From Shewanella jiangmenensis (lineage in GTDB: Bacteria > Pseudomonadota > Gammaproteobacteria > Enterobacterales > Shewanellaceae): a stretch of 64,000 nucleotides of DNA. The stretch is taken from contig NZ_JAHEPS010000003.1 in the NCBI RefSeq assembly GCF_018596335.1, positions 434,001 to 498,000 of the forward strand, in the 5' to 3' direction. Both the position numbers and the translations under genes were made by a program. Below are positions 43,165 through 52,883 of the stretch, piece after piece. Under the pieces are notes generated by a model that had not been told where the DNA came from, did no database searches, and saw nothing but the letters and a program-made list of their open reading frames with translations. The first letter of the stretch is position 1. Every line of letters begins with the position of its first letter.

Positions 43165-46100
43165 GATGCTGCTCCCTCATCAAGCGCAGGCTTGGCGACA
43201 AACTCCTTGCGGTCAAACAGGGCGTACAGCACCGGAATAAGCAGCAAAGTAAGGGCTGTAGACAGGCTCAGACCAAAAATTACCGTGATGGCCATGGGCG
43301 CGCGCACTTCGCTGCCATCGCCAATGCCGATGGCCATGGGCAACAGACCAAGCACTGTGGTGAGCGTGGTCATCATGATGGGGCGAAGCCGCGACTTGGC
43401 TGCATCGGTAATGGCCGCGATTTTATCCATGCCTTCGGCCCGCAGCTGGTTAATGCGGTCAATCAGCACGATGGCGTTATTCACCACAATACCGGCGAGC
43501 ATGATAAGGCCGATAAACACCACCACAGATACGTGGGTGCCGGTAAGGTACAGGCCAAACACGCTGCCGCTGACCGCCATTGGCACTGAAAACAGGATAA
43601 GCAGTGGGTGCAGGAACGACTCGAACTGACTCGCCATCACCAAATACACCAGGAACACGGCAAGCACCAACGCAATCTGCAGCGACTGGAACGAGTGCTC
43701 CATCTCTTCATTCTGGCCACCAAACTCAGCCTGAACTGACGCTGGCAGCGCCTGTTTGCCAAGGATAGTGCGCGCTTCGGCCACGGCTTCGGCAAGGTCG
43801 CCGTAGGCGAGGTTGGCTGACACTATGGCGACGCGCTGCTGGCTGATGCGGTTGATGGCCGAGGGGCCAAGCTCCAGTTTCACTTCGGCAACGGCCGAGA
43901 GCGGAATTTGGTTTTCGGCATCGGGATTGACGATGAGGTTGGCTATATCGCTGATTTCATCTCGCTCGCCTTCTTCGGCGCGCACCAGAATATCGATTTT
44001 ACGGTCGCGCAGGCTGTATTTGCTGGCCACGGTGCCGCCAATCCGCTGCGCGATGCGGTTAGCCACTGTGGGCGCATCCAGCCCCAATGCCGCCAGACGA
44101 TTGGTGTCGAAGTGGATGGCAATCTCGGGCTGGCCGTCACGCAGACTGGTGTTGATGTCGGTGAAACGGTCGGACTCATCGAGGGCTTTCACCAGACTGT
44201 CGGCGCTTTGTTTAAGCTGACCAAGCTCATAGCCGCGAAGCTCAATTTCAAGCGGGGTGCGGAATGAAAAGAGCTCAGGGAATTTGACCTTGGCTTCCAG
44301 CTCCGGCACGCGGCGGACCTGCTCACGCAGCACAGCGCTGACCTCTTCAAAGGCGCCGTGGTCGGCAAGCACCACCTGCAGGCGGCCCCAGTTTTCACCG
44401 CCGCGGCTCACATCCGAGGTCATAAGGCCGCCACTGCCCGCCTGACTGTAGGCATGTTTCACCGCCGGCATGTCTTTGATGGACAGTGCAAGATACTGCA
44501 GCACCCGGTCGGTTTCACTCACTTCGGTGCCGGGTGGCAGCAGCACTTCAACGTAAAACTCGCCCTGATCCATGGCAGGAATAAGCTCCATGCCGAGGCG
44601 TGGCAGCAGCAAGCCGGCACTGGCGGTAAGGCCAATGGCGATGGCAAGCGTCAGGGCGCGGGCCTTGAGTGCAGCGCCAAGCAGCGGGTAATACAGGTTT
44701 TCGACGCCGCGGTAACCCAGATTAAACAGTGATGACAGCGGGCGCATAATAAGCCCGGCAAGCCAGGAAAAGAGCCTGGACAGGCTGAGCACTGCGGTCA
44801 GCAGCATGGCGGGCAGCCACTTAAACATTACCACAAAGGGGAAGCTGAACACAGTGGCGCCATAGCGCTTGAACTTGCCCATTTTGCCTTCGGGCTTGGC
44901 CTTGGGGGCTTTATCCAAAAGGGGAGGCAGCGCCTTAAAGCCTTCGCGGGAGGCCAGCATCGGAATGGAGGTCAGCGCCACCAGTAATGAGGCCAGCAGG
45001 GCAAAGGTCACGGTCAGCGCCTGATCGGAGAAGAGGGCGCCGGCAATACCATCCACAAACACCAGCGGCACAAATACCGCAAGGGTAGTGAGAGTTGAGG
45101 CAAAAATCGCGCCGCTGACTTCCTGGGTGCCCTTGATGGCGGCATCCATGCGGCTAAGCCCCTGTTTGCGGTATCTGTCGATGTTCTCAAGCACCACAAT
45201 GGCGTTGTCCACCAACAAGCCCACCGCCAGCGCTATGCCGCCAAGGGACATGATGTTGAGGCTGATGTCGGCGAAATACATCATGTTGAAGGTGGCAATC
45301 ACCGAAAACGGGATGGAGATGGAGATAATCAGCGTTGGGATGATGTCACGCAGGAAGAGGTAAATCACCAGCATGGCAAGCACAGAGCCAATCAGCGCCG
45401 AGGAGGTGACTTCACTCACCGCGCTTTCAATAAACTCGGACTGGTCGTAGATGATTTCCATCTTTGCCAGCGGATTTTTACCGTTGATGCGCTCAATGTC
45501 CTGCTTAAGCTTTTTCGCCACTGTCACAGTGTTGGCATCACCTTCTTTATAGATGGCAAGCTCAATCGACTCGCGCTCACCAATGCGGGTGATGTCGCTG
45601 CGCTCTTTGTGACCATCGATGATGGTGGCGACTTCAAAGAGGCGCACCAGACTTTGGCCATTTTTGTACACAACGACCTGACCCAGCTCTTCGAGGGAGT
45701 TGAACTGGTTTAGGGTGCGTACCAGATACTCTTTATCGCCCTGAACCACCTTACCGGCGGAGATATTGAGGTTTTCTTCGGCAATGCGGCTACGGATTTG
45801 CTCGGCGCTCAAATCAAGCTGGGCCAGGCGCTCCTGATTAATCAGGATTTGCACTTCCTGCACAAGACCGCCGGACAGGCGTACGGCGGCAACCCCGGGC
45901 AGGCCCTCGAGCTGGCGCTTAAGTTCTTCATCGGCGTAGGTGCGCAGCTGCTTTAAGTCGTTGCCGCTGGCGTTATCCACCGACAGTGCAACGCGCATGA
46001 TGGGGTCGAGATTGGGGTTAAAGCGCAGCAGTAGCGGCTTTTGTACGTCCAGCGGCAGGGTGATGATGTCGAGCTTTTCACGCACCTCAAGGCTTGCCAT

Positions 46101-46406
46101 GTCCATGTCGGTGCCCCATTCGAACTCGAGGATAACATCGGACATGCCGGAGCGGGACACTGAGCTGATTTTACGAAGCCCTTTAACCACGCCGACAGAT
46201 TCTTCAATGGGCTTGGAGATAAGCTGCTCTACCTCAACCGGCGCTGCGCCGTCATACAGGGTACGAATGGTGACTGTGGGGTAGCTTAAGTCCGGCAGCA
46301 GCATCACCGCCAGCCTGGAAAAGCCCACCATGCCAAAAAGGATCACCGCCAGCATAAACATCCACACGGTGACCGGCCGTTTAACGGAAGTCGAAATAAC
46401 AGACAT
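43161..46406 (-). CDS. RND efflux pump inner-membrane subunit, first of the pair (1081 aa)
   Basis: RND exporter of the same family as the next gene, longer by about 60 residues. The start is SVISTSVKRPVTVWMFMLAVILFGMVGF, followed by PTVTIRTLYDGAAPVEVEQLI. Helix 4 carries GLLVDNAIVVLENI (again Asp-Asn) and helix 10 GIVVNNAIVLIDRINQLR. A central cytoplasmic insert near residues 500-530 is rich in Lys and Pro. AAGGAG precedes ATG 46406, and the membrane fusion gene ends 10 bp upstream. With that adaptor it should form an envelope pump; the outer-membrane channel is not encoded here and is presumably TolC elsewhere (inference). Confidence 0.9.
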   Translation of the reverse strand: MSVISTSVKRPVTVWMFMLAVILFGMVGFSRLAVMLLPDLSYPTVTIRTLYDGAAPVEVEQLISKPIEESVGVVKGLRKISSVSRSGMSDVILEFEWGTDMDMASLEVREKLDIITLPLDVQKPLLLRFNPNLDPIMRVALSVDNASGNDLKQLRTYADEELKRQLEGLPGVAAVRLSGGLVQEVQILINQERLAQLDLSAEQIRSRIAEENLNISAGKVVQGDKEYLVRTLNQFNSLEELGQVVVYKNGQSLVRLFEVATIIDGHKERSDITRIGERESIELAIYKEGDANTVTVAKKLKQDIERINGKNPLAKMEIIYDQSEFIESAVSEVTSSALIGSVLAMLVIYLFLRDIIPTLIISISIPFSVIATFNMMYFADISLNIMSLGGIALAVGLLVDNAIVVLENIDRYRKQGLSRMDAAIKGTQEVSGAIFASTLTTLAVFVPLVFVDGIAGALFSDQALTVTFALLASLLVALTSIPMLASREGFKALPPLLDKAPKAKPEGKMGKFKRYGATVFSFPFVVMFKWLPAMLLTAVLSLSRLFSWLAGLIMRPLSSLFNLGYRGVENLYYPLLGAALKARALTLAIAIGLTASAGLLLPRLGMELIPAMDQGEFYVEVLLPPGTEVSETDRVLQYLALSIKDMPAVKHAYSQAGSGGLMTSDVSRGGENWGRLQVVLADHGAFEEVSAVLREQVRRVPELEAKVKFPELFSFRTPLEIELRGYELGQLKQSADSLVKALDESDRFTDINTSLRDGQPEIAIHFDTNRLAALGLDAPTVANRIAQRIGGTVASKYSLRDRKIDILVRAEEGERDEISDIANLIVNPDAENQIPLSAVAEVKLELGPSAINRISQQRVAIVSANLAYGDLAEAVAEARTILGKQALPASVQAEFGGQNEEMEHSFQSLQIALVLAVFLVYLVMASQFESFLHPLLILFSVPMAVSGSVFGLYLTGTHVSVVVFIGLIMLAGIVVNNAIVLIDRINQLRAEGMDKIAAITDAAKSRLRPIMMTTLTTVLGLLPMAIGIGDGSEVRAPMAITVIFGLSLSTALTLLLIPVLYALFDRKEFVAKPALDEGAAS

Positions 46407-46416
46407 GATCCGCTCC

Positions 46417-47481
46417 TTATTGCTTGGCTGAAGCGACGTTAAGCGGATTAATGACTTCTACCGTGGACTGATCTTTCAGGTTTTGCTGACCGCGGATCAC
46501 CAGCTGTTCGCCGGGATTGAGGCCTGCCACCACTTCCACCATGCTGCCTTCGCGGTAGCCAAGCTGCACTTCACGGCGCTCGGCCTGAGCTTCTTTGATA
46601 ACGTACAGGGTCTGTTTGTTGTCCTGATTGATAACCGCATTGTAAGGCACAGTTATCACGTTCTCGTGGGTGTCGTATTTAAGCTCGACCCGGGTGAACA
46701 TGCCGGCCTTGAGGCTGCCCTGTTGGTTGGGCACTTTGAGGGTCACTTTAAAGGTGCCGCTTTTGGCATCGACCACCGGGCTTATGCGCAGCACTTCGGC
46801 GCTGGTGGCACGGGTTTTATCGTTGCTGGCATAAAGGTCGGCATGCTGGCCAAGACGTAAGCTCGCGAGCTGCTGCTCGGGCAGGTGCACTATGCCGTGC
46901 AGCTCGTCCTGATTGACCACATAAAACAGCTCTTCAAATTCCTTGGCCATGTTACCGGCCTTGACGTTGCGATTGGCGACCACGCCATCGACCGGTGACA
47001 CGATACGGCTTTCTTTGACCTGCAGCTGCGCCAGATCGCGACGGGCAATAGCGGCCTGCAGGTTATATTCGAGTTTGGCAATCGAGTCGGCGCTGACAAA
47101 CTCCTTGTTCTTCATCTTTTTCACCCGCTGCAGCTCCTGCTCGATGATGAGCACTTCGGCTTCAGAGCGGTCGAGATCGTACTGCTGACGTTTGGCATCA
47201 ATCACCGCAAGCAGCTGCCCCTTCTTGACCCTATCGCCTTCCTCGACGTGAATGGATTCAATCAGACCGGCGATGCGGGTGACCACATGGGCTTCAACCG
47301 GCGCTTCGAGGGTAGCGGTGGTGGAGTAAAATGAGGACACATTGCCCTGCACCACAAACTGGGTTTCTACAGGAATTGCGAATTTCTCTTCTTCTTTCTT
47401 GGCTTCTTCCTTGCCACAGGCGGTAAGTACTGCAACGAAAAGCAGGGGCAGGGCGAGTTTGAATGTATTTTTGGCTTCCAT
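46417..47481 (-). CDS. RND membrane fusion lipoprotein (periplasmic adaptor)
   Basis: A 354-residue adaptor that joins the RND pumps to an outer-membrane channel. The signal ends in lipobox LTAC (Cys22), so it is lipid-anchored. The order is a barrel-sandwich half (HVVTRIAGLIESIHVEEGDRV), a helical hairpin of about 50 residues rich in Glu, Lys and Gln, the second sandwich half (SRIVSPVDGVVANRNVKAG), a beta-barrel domain and a membrane-proximal domain ending GEQLVIRGQQNLKDQS. The short hairpin is typical of adaptors pairing with TolC-like channels. CAGGTAG precedes ATG 47481. It is first gene of the three-gene efflux operon. Confidence 0.91.
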   Translation of the reverse strand: MEAKNTFKLALPLLFVAVLTACGKEEAKKEEEKFAIPVETQFVVQGNVSSFYSTTATLEAPVEAHVVTRIAGLIESIHVEEGDRVKKGQLLAVIDAKRQQYDLDRSEAEVLIIEQELQRVKKMKNKEFVSADSIAKLEYNLQAAIARRDLAQLQVKESRIVSPVDGVVANRNVKAGNMAKEFEELFYVVNQDELHGIVHLPEQQLASLRLGQHADLYASNDKTRATSAEVLRISPVVDAKSGTFKVTLKVPNQQGSLKAGMFTRVELKYDTHENVITVPYNAVINQDNKQTLYVIKEAQAERREVQLGYREGSMVEVVAGLNPGEQLVIRGQQNLKDQSTVEVINPLNVASAKQ

Positions 47482-47720
47482 GGTTCTACCTGTAGAGTGT
47501 TCTGTATTGGTTGTCGCAAAGCAGTAACTGTGCCAAGTGAGAAAAGTCCTTATTTATTATTGTGATAATCGAATTTTGGCGGACTTGCGGCACGGTTGCA
47601 CCTGTTAAATAGTGGTGAGATTGTTTACCAAGTGGTGAGAAATACTAAAGCTTGTTAACAGCGTAACTTCAAGAAAGGAATTGCAACAAAAGATGATGCT
47701 GACTGCGCCGTGGGCGCAAC

Positions 47721-47745
47721 AAAAAAGCGCCCGGAGGCGCTTTTT
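47721..47745. terminator. Terminator downstream of gltA
   Basis: The stem AAAAAGCGCC/GGCGCTTTTT with loop CGGA lies 26 bp after the gltA stop. The A tract on the left gives the T tract for the minus strand. Confidence 0.88.
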
Positions 47746-47770
47746 AAGAGGGGGTATCGGGATTAGCCGA

Positions 47771-49057
47771 TTAACGCTTGTCGATGCTGACGAAATCGCG
47801 GCTTTTCTCGCCGGTGTACAGCTGACGTGGACGGCTGATCTTGTGACCTGGCTGATCCAGCATTTCTTTCCAGTGAGAGATCCAGCCAACGGTGCGGGCC
47901 AGAGCAAAAATCACGGTGAACATGCTGGTTGGAATGCCGATGGCCTTCATGATGATACCTGAGTAGAAGTCCACGTTCGGGTAGAGCTTCTTGGAGATAA
48001 AGTATTCATCGTTCAGAGCAATGCGCTCAAGCTCCATGGCAACGTCCAGCAGCGGGTCGTTTACCTTAAGCTCGCTCAGCACTTCGTGACAGGTTTCACG
48101 CATTACCTTGGCACGTGGGTCAAAGTTTTTGTACACGCGGTGACCGAAGCCCATCAGACGGAACGAATCATTCTTGTCTTTGGCGCGTTCGATAAACTCA
48201 GGAATACGATCCACAGTACCGATTTCTTCCAGCATACGCAGACAGGCTTCGTTGGCACCGCCGTGGGCAGGACCCCACAGAGACGCAATACCGGCCGCGA
48301 TACAGGCGAATGGGTTGGCACCGGAGGAGCCGGCCAGACGCACAGTAGAAGTAGAGGCATTCTGTTCGTGGTCAGCGTGCAGGATGAAGATTCTGTCCAT
48401 AGCACGCTCGATGATTGGGTTTACCTTGTACTCTTCGCAAGGTACGGCAAACATCATCGACAGGAAGTTACCGGCATAGCTCAAATCGTTACGTGGGTAA
48501 ACGAATGGCTGACCGATGGAATACTTGTAGCACATGGCTGCCAGCGTCGGCATCTTGGATACCAGACGATAGGCGGCGATTTCACGGTGGCGTGCGTCGT
48601 TTACATCCAGAGAATCCTGGTAGAACGCAGACAGAGCACCGGTTACACCGCAGAGCATGGCCATTGGGTGAGCATCGCGGCGGAAACCGCGGAAGAAGAA
48701 GGCCAGCTGCTCATGCACCATGGTGTGTGCTTTAACTGTGCTCATAAACTCGTCAAATTGAGTTTTGGTTGGCAATTCGCCGTAGAGCAGGGCATAGCAC
48801 AGCTCAAGATAGCTGGATTCTACCGCCAGCTGTTCGATAGGGTAGCCGCGGTGCAGCAAAATCCCCTGGTCGCCGTCAATATAGGTAATTGCTGATTCAC
48901 AGGACGCTGTAGCCAGAAACCCCGGGTCAAAGGTGAAATACCCTTTACTGCCCAGTTTGCTGATGTCGATAACATCAAAGCCTTCAGTTCCCTGCTTTAC
49001 AGGCAGTTCAATCGCGTCGTTCCCTGGTAATTCCAATTTGGCTTTCAAATCAGCCAT
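47771..49057 (-). CDS. gltA: Citrate synthase
   Basis: A 428-residue type II (hexameric, gammaproteobacterial) citrate synthase that condenses oxaloacetate and acetyl-CoA, the entry step of the TCA cycle. Catalytic regions are [17 protein letters not shown] and [16 protein letters not shown], with the essential His residues, and the conserved Asp in the [12 protein letters not shown] to FYSGI region. Length equals that of E. coli GltA (427). AAGGAGAACGGGGT precedes the ATG. It is divergent from sdhCDAB-sucABCD, the usual arrangement in gammaproteobacteria, allowing shared control from the intergenic region. Confidence 0.96.
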   Translation of the reverse strand: MADLKAKLELPGNDAIELPVKQGTEGFDVIDISKLGSKGYFTFDPGFLATASCESAITYIDGDQGILLHRGYPIEQLAVESSYLELCYALLYGELPTKTQFDEFMSTVKAHTMVHEQLAFFFRGFRRDAHPMAMLCGVTGALSAFYQDSLDVNDARHREIAAYRLVSKMPTLAAMCYKYSIGQPFVYPRNDLSYAGNFLSMMFAVPCEEYKVNPIIERAMDRIFILHADHEQNASTSTVRLAGSSGANPFACIAAGIASLWGPAHGGANEACLRMLEEIGTVDRIPEFIERAKDKNDSFRLMGFGHRVYKNFDPRAKVMRETCHEVLSELKVNDPLLDVAMELERIALNDEYFISKKLYPNVDFYSGIIMKAIGIPTSMFTVIFALARTVGWISHWKEMLDQPGHKISRPRQLYTGEKSRDFVSIDKR

Positions 49058-49488
49058 ACCCCGTTCTCCTTACTTCATTCTTGTGGTGAGTGCGGCATGT
49101 CAAACGGCCACTACTTTACAGGCAATCAAGATCACATTTCAATTTAAATAAGCGTTTAAATTCCTTAGACCATGGTATAGGTCTGACCAATTTCCCTGTT
49201 AAGACTAGTACTTACTCTACAAAATCGCCAAAAATACTAAATATGCATAATGTGACGTTTGTATTTGACTTTTGCGGCGAGTATACTTGCTGCGGCTCGA
49301 AAGGGCTGATTACAGAAGGCTTTAGACACCTTTTCTTTACATGAAAACGCGCTGCCTGAAGCAGCCCTCTGTAGACTATCGTTTTTCTTTTGTGACAACT
49401 GGCATCATGAGCCAGCTCATGGTTCAAAGTTTGACCAGAAGCGGTTCGCATAACAATAAAATGCTCAATGGAGCTGAGTGAGCAGAAC
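49058..49488. other. Divergent gltA / sdhC control region (431 bp)
   Basis: An AT-rich region with no coding frame. On the plus side a possible sigma-70 promoter (TTGTAT, 17 bp, TATACT) lies at 49259-49287. On the minus side the gltA ribosome site AAGGAG is clear. I did not find a CRP site that passes inspection; ArcA-like tracts are too loose to call. Confidence 0.55.
49259..49287 (+). promoter_or_regulatory. Candidate sigma-70 promoter of sdhCDAB
   Basis: A -35 TTGTAT (49259-49264), a 17-bp spacer and a -10 TATACT (49282-49287) fit the consensus well, about 200 bp before the sdhC start, implying a long leader. Confidence 0.4.
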
Positions 49489-49863
49489 GTGAAAAAGCAA
49501 AGACCTGTCCATTTAGATCTGCAAACCATCCGCTTTCCTGCTACAGCGAAAGTGTCCATTCTTCATCGCGTCTCCGGTGTGATCATGCTGTTTGCCATGG
49601 GTATCCTGATTTGGTTGCTCCATGGTTCTCTGGCATCCGCTGAGAGCTTCCAAGGCGTACAGGCCCTGTTCGACAACTTCCTGGTGAAGTTTGTTGTTTG
49701 GGGGATCCTGACTGCACTGGGTTATCACCTGCTGGGCGGCATCCGTCACCTGGTAATGGATACCGGTCGCTGGGAAGAACTGGGCTCGGGTAACGCGTCA
49801 GCCAAAGCTGTATTTGTGCTGGCAATTGCCTTCTCTATCGTTGCGGGGATCTGGGTATGGTAA
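49489..49863 (+). CDS. sdhC: Succinate dehydrogenase cytochrome b556 subunit
   Basis: A 124-residue membrane anchor of complex II with three helices. It starts MKKQRPVHLDLQTIRFPATA, the family N-terminus, if GTG 49489 is used; ATG 49468 would add seven residues without a ribosome site. The conserved SILHRVSGV segment holds the quinone-site Ser and Arg. The second helix contains HLLGGIRHLVMD, with the heme-ligand His. The stop overlaps the sdhD start by seven bases. Confidence 0.92.
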   Translation: MKKQRPVHLDLQTIRFPATAKVSILHRVSGVIMLFAMGILIWLLHGSLASAESFQGVQALFDNFLVKFVVWGILTALGYHLLGGIRHLVMDTGRWEELGSGNASAKAVFVLAIAFSIVAGIWVW

Positions 49864-50204
49864 CCAATGCAGCAAGTTTTGGACGCAGCGGTGTCCACGA
49901 CTTTATCCTTCTTCGTGCCAGTGCAGTGATTCTGGCCTGCTACACCATCTTCTTGGTGAGCTTTATTGCACTGAGCGCTCCTCTGACTTATGAAATCTGG
50001 CACGGCCTGTTCAGCGCCCTGCCGATGAAAGTCTTTACGCTGCTGACGCTGATTGCGTTGCTGATCCACGCCTGGATCGGCAGCTGGCAAGTGTTGACTG
50101 ACTATGTCAAGAACACTGCGCTGCGTGGCGTATTACAGTTTACTTTTGTCGTGACTGCCTTTGCGTATCTGGCAGCCGGCATTGTGATTGTGTGGGGTGT
50201 TTAA
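49857..50204 (+). CDS. sdhD: Succinate dehydrogenase hydrophobic anchor subunit
   Basis: A 115-residue partner of SdhC in the membrane anchor of complex II, with three helices. Characteristic features are the N-terminal GRSGVHDFILLRASAVILACY and the second-helix LLIHAWIGSWQVLTDYVK, which carries the heme/quinone-site His and the conserved Asp-Tyr. It overlaps sdhC, and its stop touches the sdhA GTG directly. Confidence 0.93.
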   Translation: MVTNAASFGRSGVHDFILLRASAVILACYTIFLVSFIALSAPLTYEIWHGLFSALPMKVFTLLTLIALLIHAWIGSWQVLTDYVKNTALRGVLQFTFVVTAFAYLAAGIVIVWGV

Positions 50205-51971
50205 GTGAGTATTCCAGTTCGCGAGTTTGATGCGGTCGTGATTGGTGCCGGCGGTGCCGGTATGCGCGCTGCACTGCAGATTTCCAAAGAAGGCAAGAGC
50301 TGCGCGCTCTTGTCAAAAGTATTCCCAACCCGTTCACACACTGTGTCTGCCCAGGGCGGTATCACAGTAGCGCTGGGCAACGCCCACGAAGACAACTGGG
50401 AATACCACATGTACGATACCGTTAAAGGTTCCGATTTTATCGGTGACCAGGACGCTATCGAATACATGTGCCAAACCGGTCCTGAAGCCATTATCGAGCT
50501 GGAGCATATGGGTCTGCCATTCTCCCGTTTCGAAGACGGCAAGATTTACCAGCGTCCTTTCGGCGGTCAGTCCAAAAACTTCGGTGGTGAGCAGGCTGCT
50601 CGTACCGCAGCGGCTGCCGACCGAACCGGCCACGCCCTGCTGCACTGTCTGTATCAGCAGAACGTGAAGAACAAGACTCAGGTTTTCTCTGAGTGGTACG
50701 CCCTGGATCTGGTGAAGAACGCTGACGGCGCTATCGTAGGCTGTACTGCCATCGATATCGAATCCGGTGAAATCGTTTACTTCAAAGCCAAGGCCACTGT
50801 GCTCGCCACTGGCGGCGCCGGTCGTATCTTCGCTTCTACCACCAACGCACACATCAACACCGGTGACGGTGTGGGTATGGCCTACCGTGCTGGCGTGCAG
50901 CTGCAAGACATGGAAATGTGGCAGTTCCACCCAACCGGTATTGCCGGTGCCGGTGTACTGGTAACCGAAGGTTGCCGTGGTGAAGGCGGATACCTGCTCA
51001 ACAAAGACGGTGAGCGCTTCATGGAGCGTTACGCACCAAACGCCAAGGACCTTGCGTCCCGCGACGTGGTTGCCCGTTCTATGATGACCGAAATCCGTGA
51101 AGGCCGTGGCTGTGATGGTCCAATGGGTCCGCACATCAAGCTTAAGCTTGACCACCTGGGTAAAGAAACCCTGGAAGCGCGTTTGCCAGGCGTGTGTGAA
51201 CTGTCCCGTACCTTCGCTCACATCGATCCGGCCGATGGCCCAATCCCTGTGATCCCAACCTGTCACTATATGATGGGTGGTCTGCCAACCAAGATCTCCG
51301 GTCAGGTTATCCGTAAGAACGAAGACGGCAGCGAAACCGATGTAGTCGGTCTGTTCGCTGTGGGCGAAATCGCCTGCGTATCTGTTCACGGTGCCAACCG
51401 TCTGGGCGGCAACTCGCTGCTCGACCTGGTGGTGTTTGGCCGTGCTGCTGGTCAGCACCTGGGCAAAGCCCTGGACGAAACTGCCGATCCGAAAGCCGCT
51501 ACCGAGTCTGACATCGAGCAGTCTCTGGCCCGTCTGAACCGTTGGGAAAACAACAAAAACGGTGAAGATCCAGCGCAAATCCGTAAAGACCTGCAAATGT
51601 GTATGCAGCTTAACTTCTCCGTGTTCCGTACCGGTGAAGCCATGGCCGAAGGCCTTGAGCAGCTGCAAGCCATCCGTAAGCGTCTGGAAAATGCCAAGCT
51701 GTCTGACAACTCCAAAGAGTTCAACACTCAGCGTATCGAGTGTCTGGAGCTGGACAACCTGATGGCTACCGCTATCGCTACTGCTTACGCCGCTAACTTC
51801 CGTACTGAGAGCCGTGGTGCTCACAGCCGTGAAGACTTCACTGAGCGTGATGACGACAACTGGCTGTGCCACAGCCTGTTTGACCCACTGACTGAAGCGA
51901 TGAGCAAGCGTGAAGTCAACATGTCGCCTAAGACCCGTGAAGCCTTCCCGCCGAAGAAGCGTACCTACTAA
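50205..51971 (+). CDS. sdhA: Succinate dehydrogenase flavoprotein subunit
   Basis: A 588-residue catalytic subunit that oxidises succinate to fumarate. The FAD-binding N-terminus is [17 protein letters not shown], and the covalent FAD His lies in [12 protein letters not shown]. The active-site region contains the [21 protein letters not shown] block and the catalytic Arg in DVVARSM. The C-terminus has [17 protein letters not shown]. Start codon GTG 50205 follows the sdhD stop without a gap, so translation is coupled. Length equals that of E. coli SdhA (588). Confidence 0.96.
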   Translation: MSIPVREFDAVVIGAGGAGMRAALQISKEGKSCALLSKVFPTRSHTVSAQGGITVALGNAHEDNWEYHMYDTVKGSDFIGDQDAIEYMCQTGPEAIIELEHMGLPFSRFEDGKIYQRPFGGQSKNFGGEQAARTAAAADRTGHALLHCLYQQNVKNKTQVFSEWYALDLVKNADGAIVGCTAIDIESGEIVYFKAKATVLATGGAGRIFASTTNAHINTGDGVGMAYRAGVQLQDMEMWQFHPTGIAGAGVLVTEGCRGEGGYLLNKDGERFMERYAPNAKDLASRDVVARSMMTEIREGRGCDGPMGPHIKLKLDHLGKETLEARLPGVCELSRTFAHIDPADGPIPVIPTCHYMMGGLPTKISGQVIRKNEDGSETDVVGLFAVGEIACVSVHGANRLGGNSLLDLVVFGRAAGQHLGKALDETADPKAATESDIEQSLARLNRWENNKNGEDPAQIRKDLQMCMQLNFSVFRTGEAMAEGLEQLQAIRKRLENAKLSDNSKEFNTQRIECLELDNLMATAIATAYAANFRTESRGAHSREDFTERDDDNWLCHSLFDPLTEAMSKREVNMSPKTREAFPPKKRTY

Positions 51972-51983
51972 GGAGTTGCGAAG

Positions 51984-52691
51984 ATGAAATTGGCGTTTTC
52001 AGTTTATCGTTACAATCCTGACGTAGACACCAAGCCACGTATGCAGGATTACAGCTTCGAAGTGCCTGATGGCTCTGACATGATGGTGCTTGATGCGCTG
52101 TTGAAGCTGAAAGAAATCGATCCGACGCTGTCGTTCCGCCGCTCTTGCCGTGAAGGCGTGTGTGGCTCTGACGGTATGAACATGAACGGTAAAAACGGTC
52201 TGGCCTGTATCACACCGGTTTCTACCTTCAAAGGCAAAACGATTGAAATCCGCCCACTGCCCGGCATGCCCGTGGTACGTGACCTGGTGGTCGATCTGAG
52301 CCAGTTCTACAAGCAGTACGAAAAAATCAAGCCATACCTCATCAACGATGAGAAGAAGCCTGCCCGTGAACACCTGCAGAGCCCAGAGGAGCGCGCGCAC
52401 CTCGATGGTCTGTACGAGTGCATCATGTGCGCCTGCTGCTCAACTGCCTGTCCTTCGTTCTGGTGGAACCCAGACAAGTTCGTTGGCCCAAGTGGTCTGC
52501 TGCACGCGTATCGCTTCCTTATCGACAGCCGTGATACCGCGACTGAAGAACGTCTGGCTGAGCTTGATGATGCCTACAGCGTATTCCGCTGCCACGGCAT
52601 CATGAACTGCGTCGATGTATGTCCAAAAGGGCTGAACCCGACCAAGGCGATTGGACACATCAAGTCCATGCTGCTGAAGCGGGCAGTCTGA
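51984..52691 (+). CDS. sdhB: Succinate dehydrogenase iron-sulfur subunit
   Basis: A 235-residue electron-transfer subunit of complex II. The 2Fe-2S ligands lie in CREGVCGSDGMNMNG, the 4Fe-4S in CIMCACCSTACPS, and the 3Fe-4S in CHGIMNCVDVCPKGLNP. AAGGAG lies ahead of ATG 51984, 12 bp after sdhA. It is followed by a 192-bp gap with a hairpin before sucA. Confidence 0.96.
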   Translation: MKLAFSVYRYNPDVDTKPRMQDYSFEVPDGSDMMVLDALLKLKEIDPTLSFRRSCREGVCGSDGMNMNGKNGLACITPVSTFKGKTIEIRPLPGMPVVRDLVVDLSQFYKQYEKIKPYLINDEKKPAREHLQSPEERAHLDGLYECIMCACCSTACPSFWWNPDKFVGPSGLLHAYRFLIDSRDTATEERLAELDDAYSVFRCHGIMNCVDVCPKGLNPTKAIGHIKSMLLKRAV

Positions 52692-52733
52692 TGCAAGACA
52701 ATGAGCTAACGATAATAATGATATAGCTCTTCG

Positions 52734-52769
52734 AGAGTCACTGTCTCCTTTGGGGATGGTGGCTCTTTT
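52734..52769 (+). terminator. Hairpin with T run between sdhB and sucA
   Basis: AGAGTCAC pairs with GTGGCTCT (one G-U), with an inner CTCC/GGGA around TTT, followed by TTTT. It could be a partial terminator that lowers suc expression relative to sdh. It is weaker than the other terminators in the window. Confidence 0.6.
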
Positions 52770-52883
52770 GTGTGTAAAGGAACTACCGGAACAGCCGTAA
52801 CATTGGACCTTCGGGGCGGCGCTTGGCATACCTTGTATGCCACCCTGGCTAAGCACGTGTGTTAAAGTTTTGAAGGATAAAAA

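Noticed and set aside
50334-51872. 512-codon open frame on the minus strand opposite sdhA
   Set aside because: It mirrors the sdhA frame; the translation is rich in Thr, Val and His with no domain, typical of a shadow frame in a highly expressed gene with biased codons.
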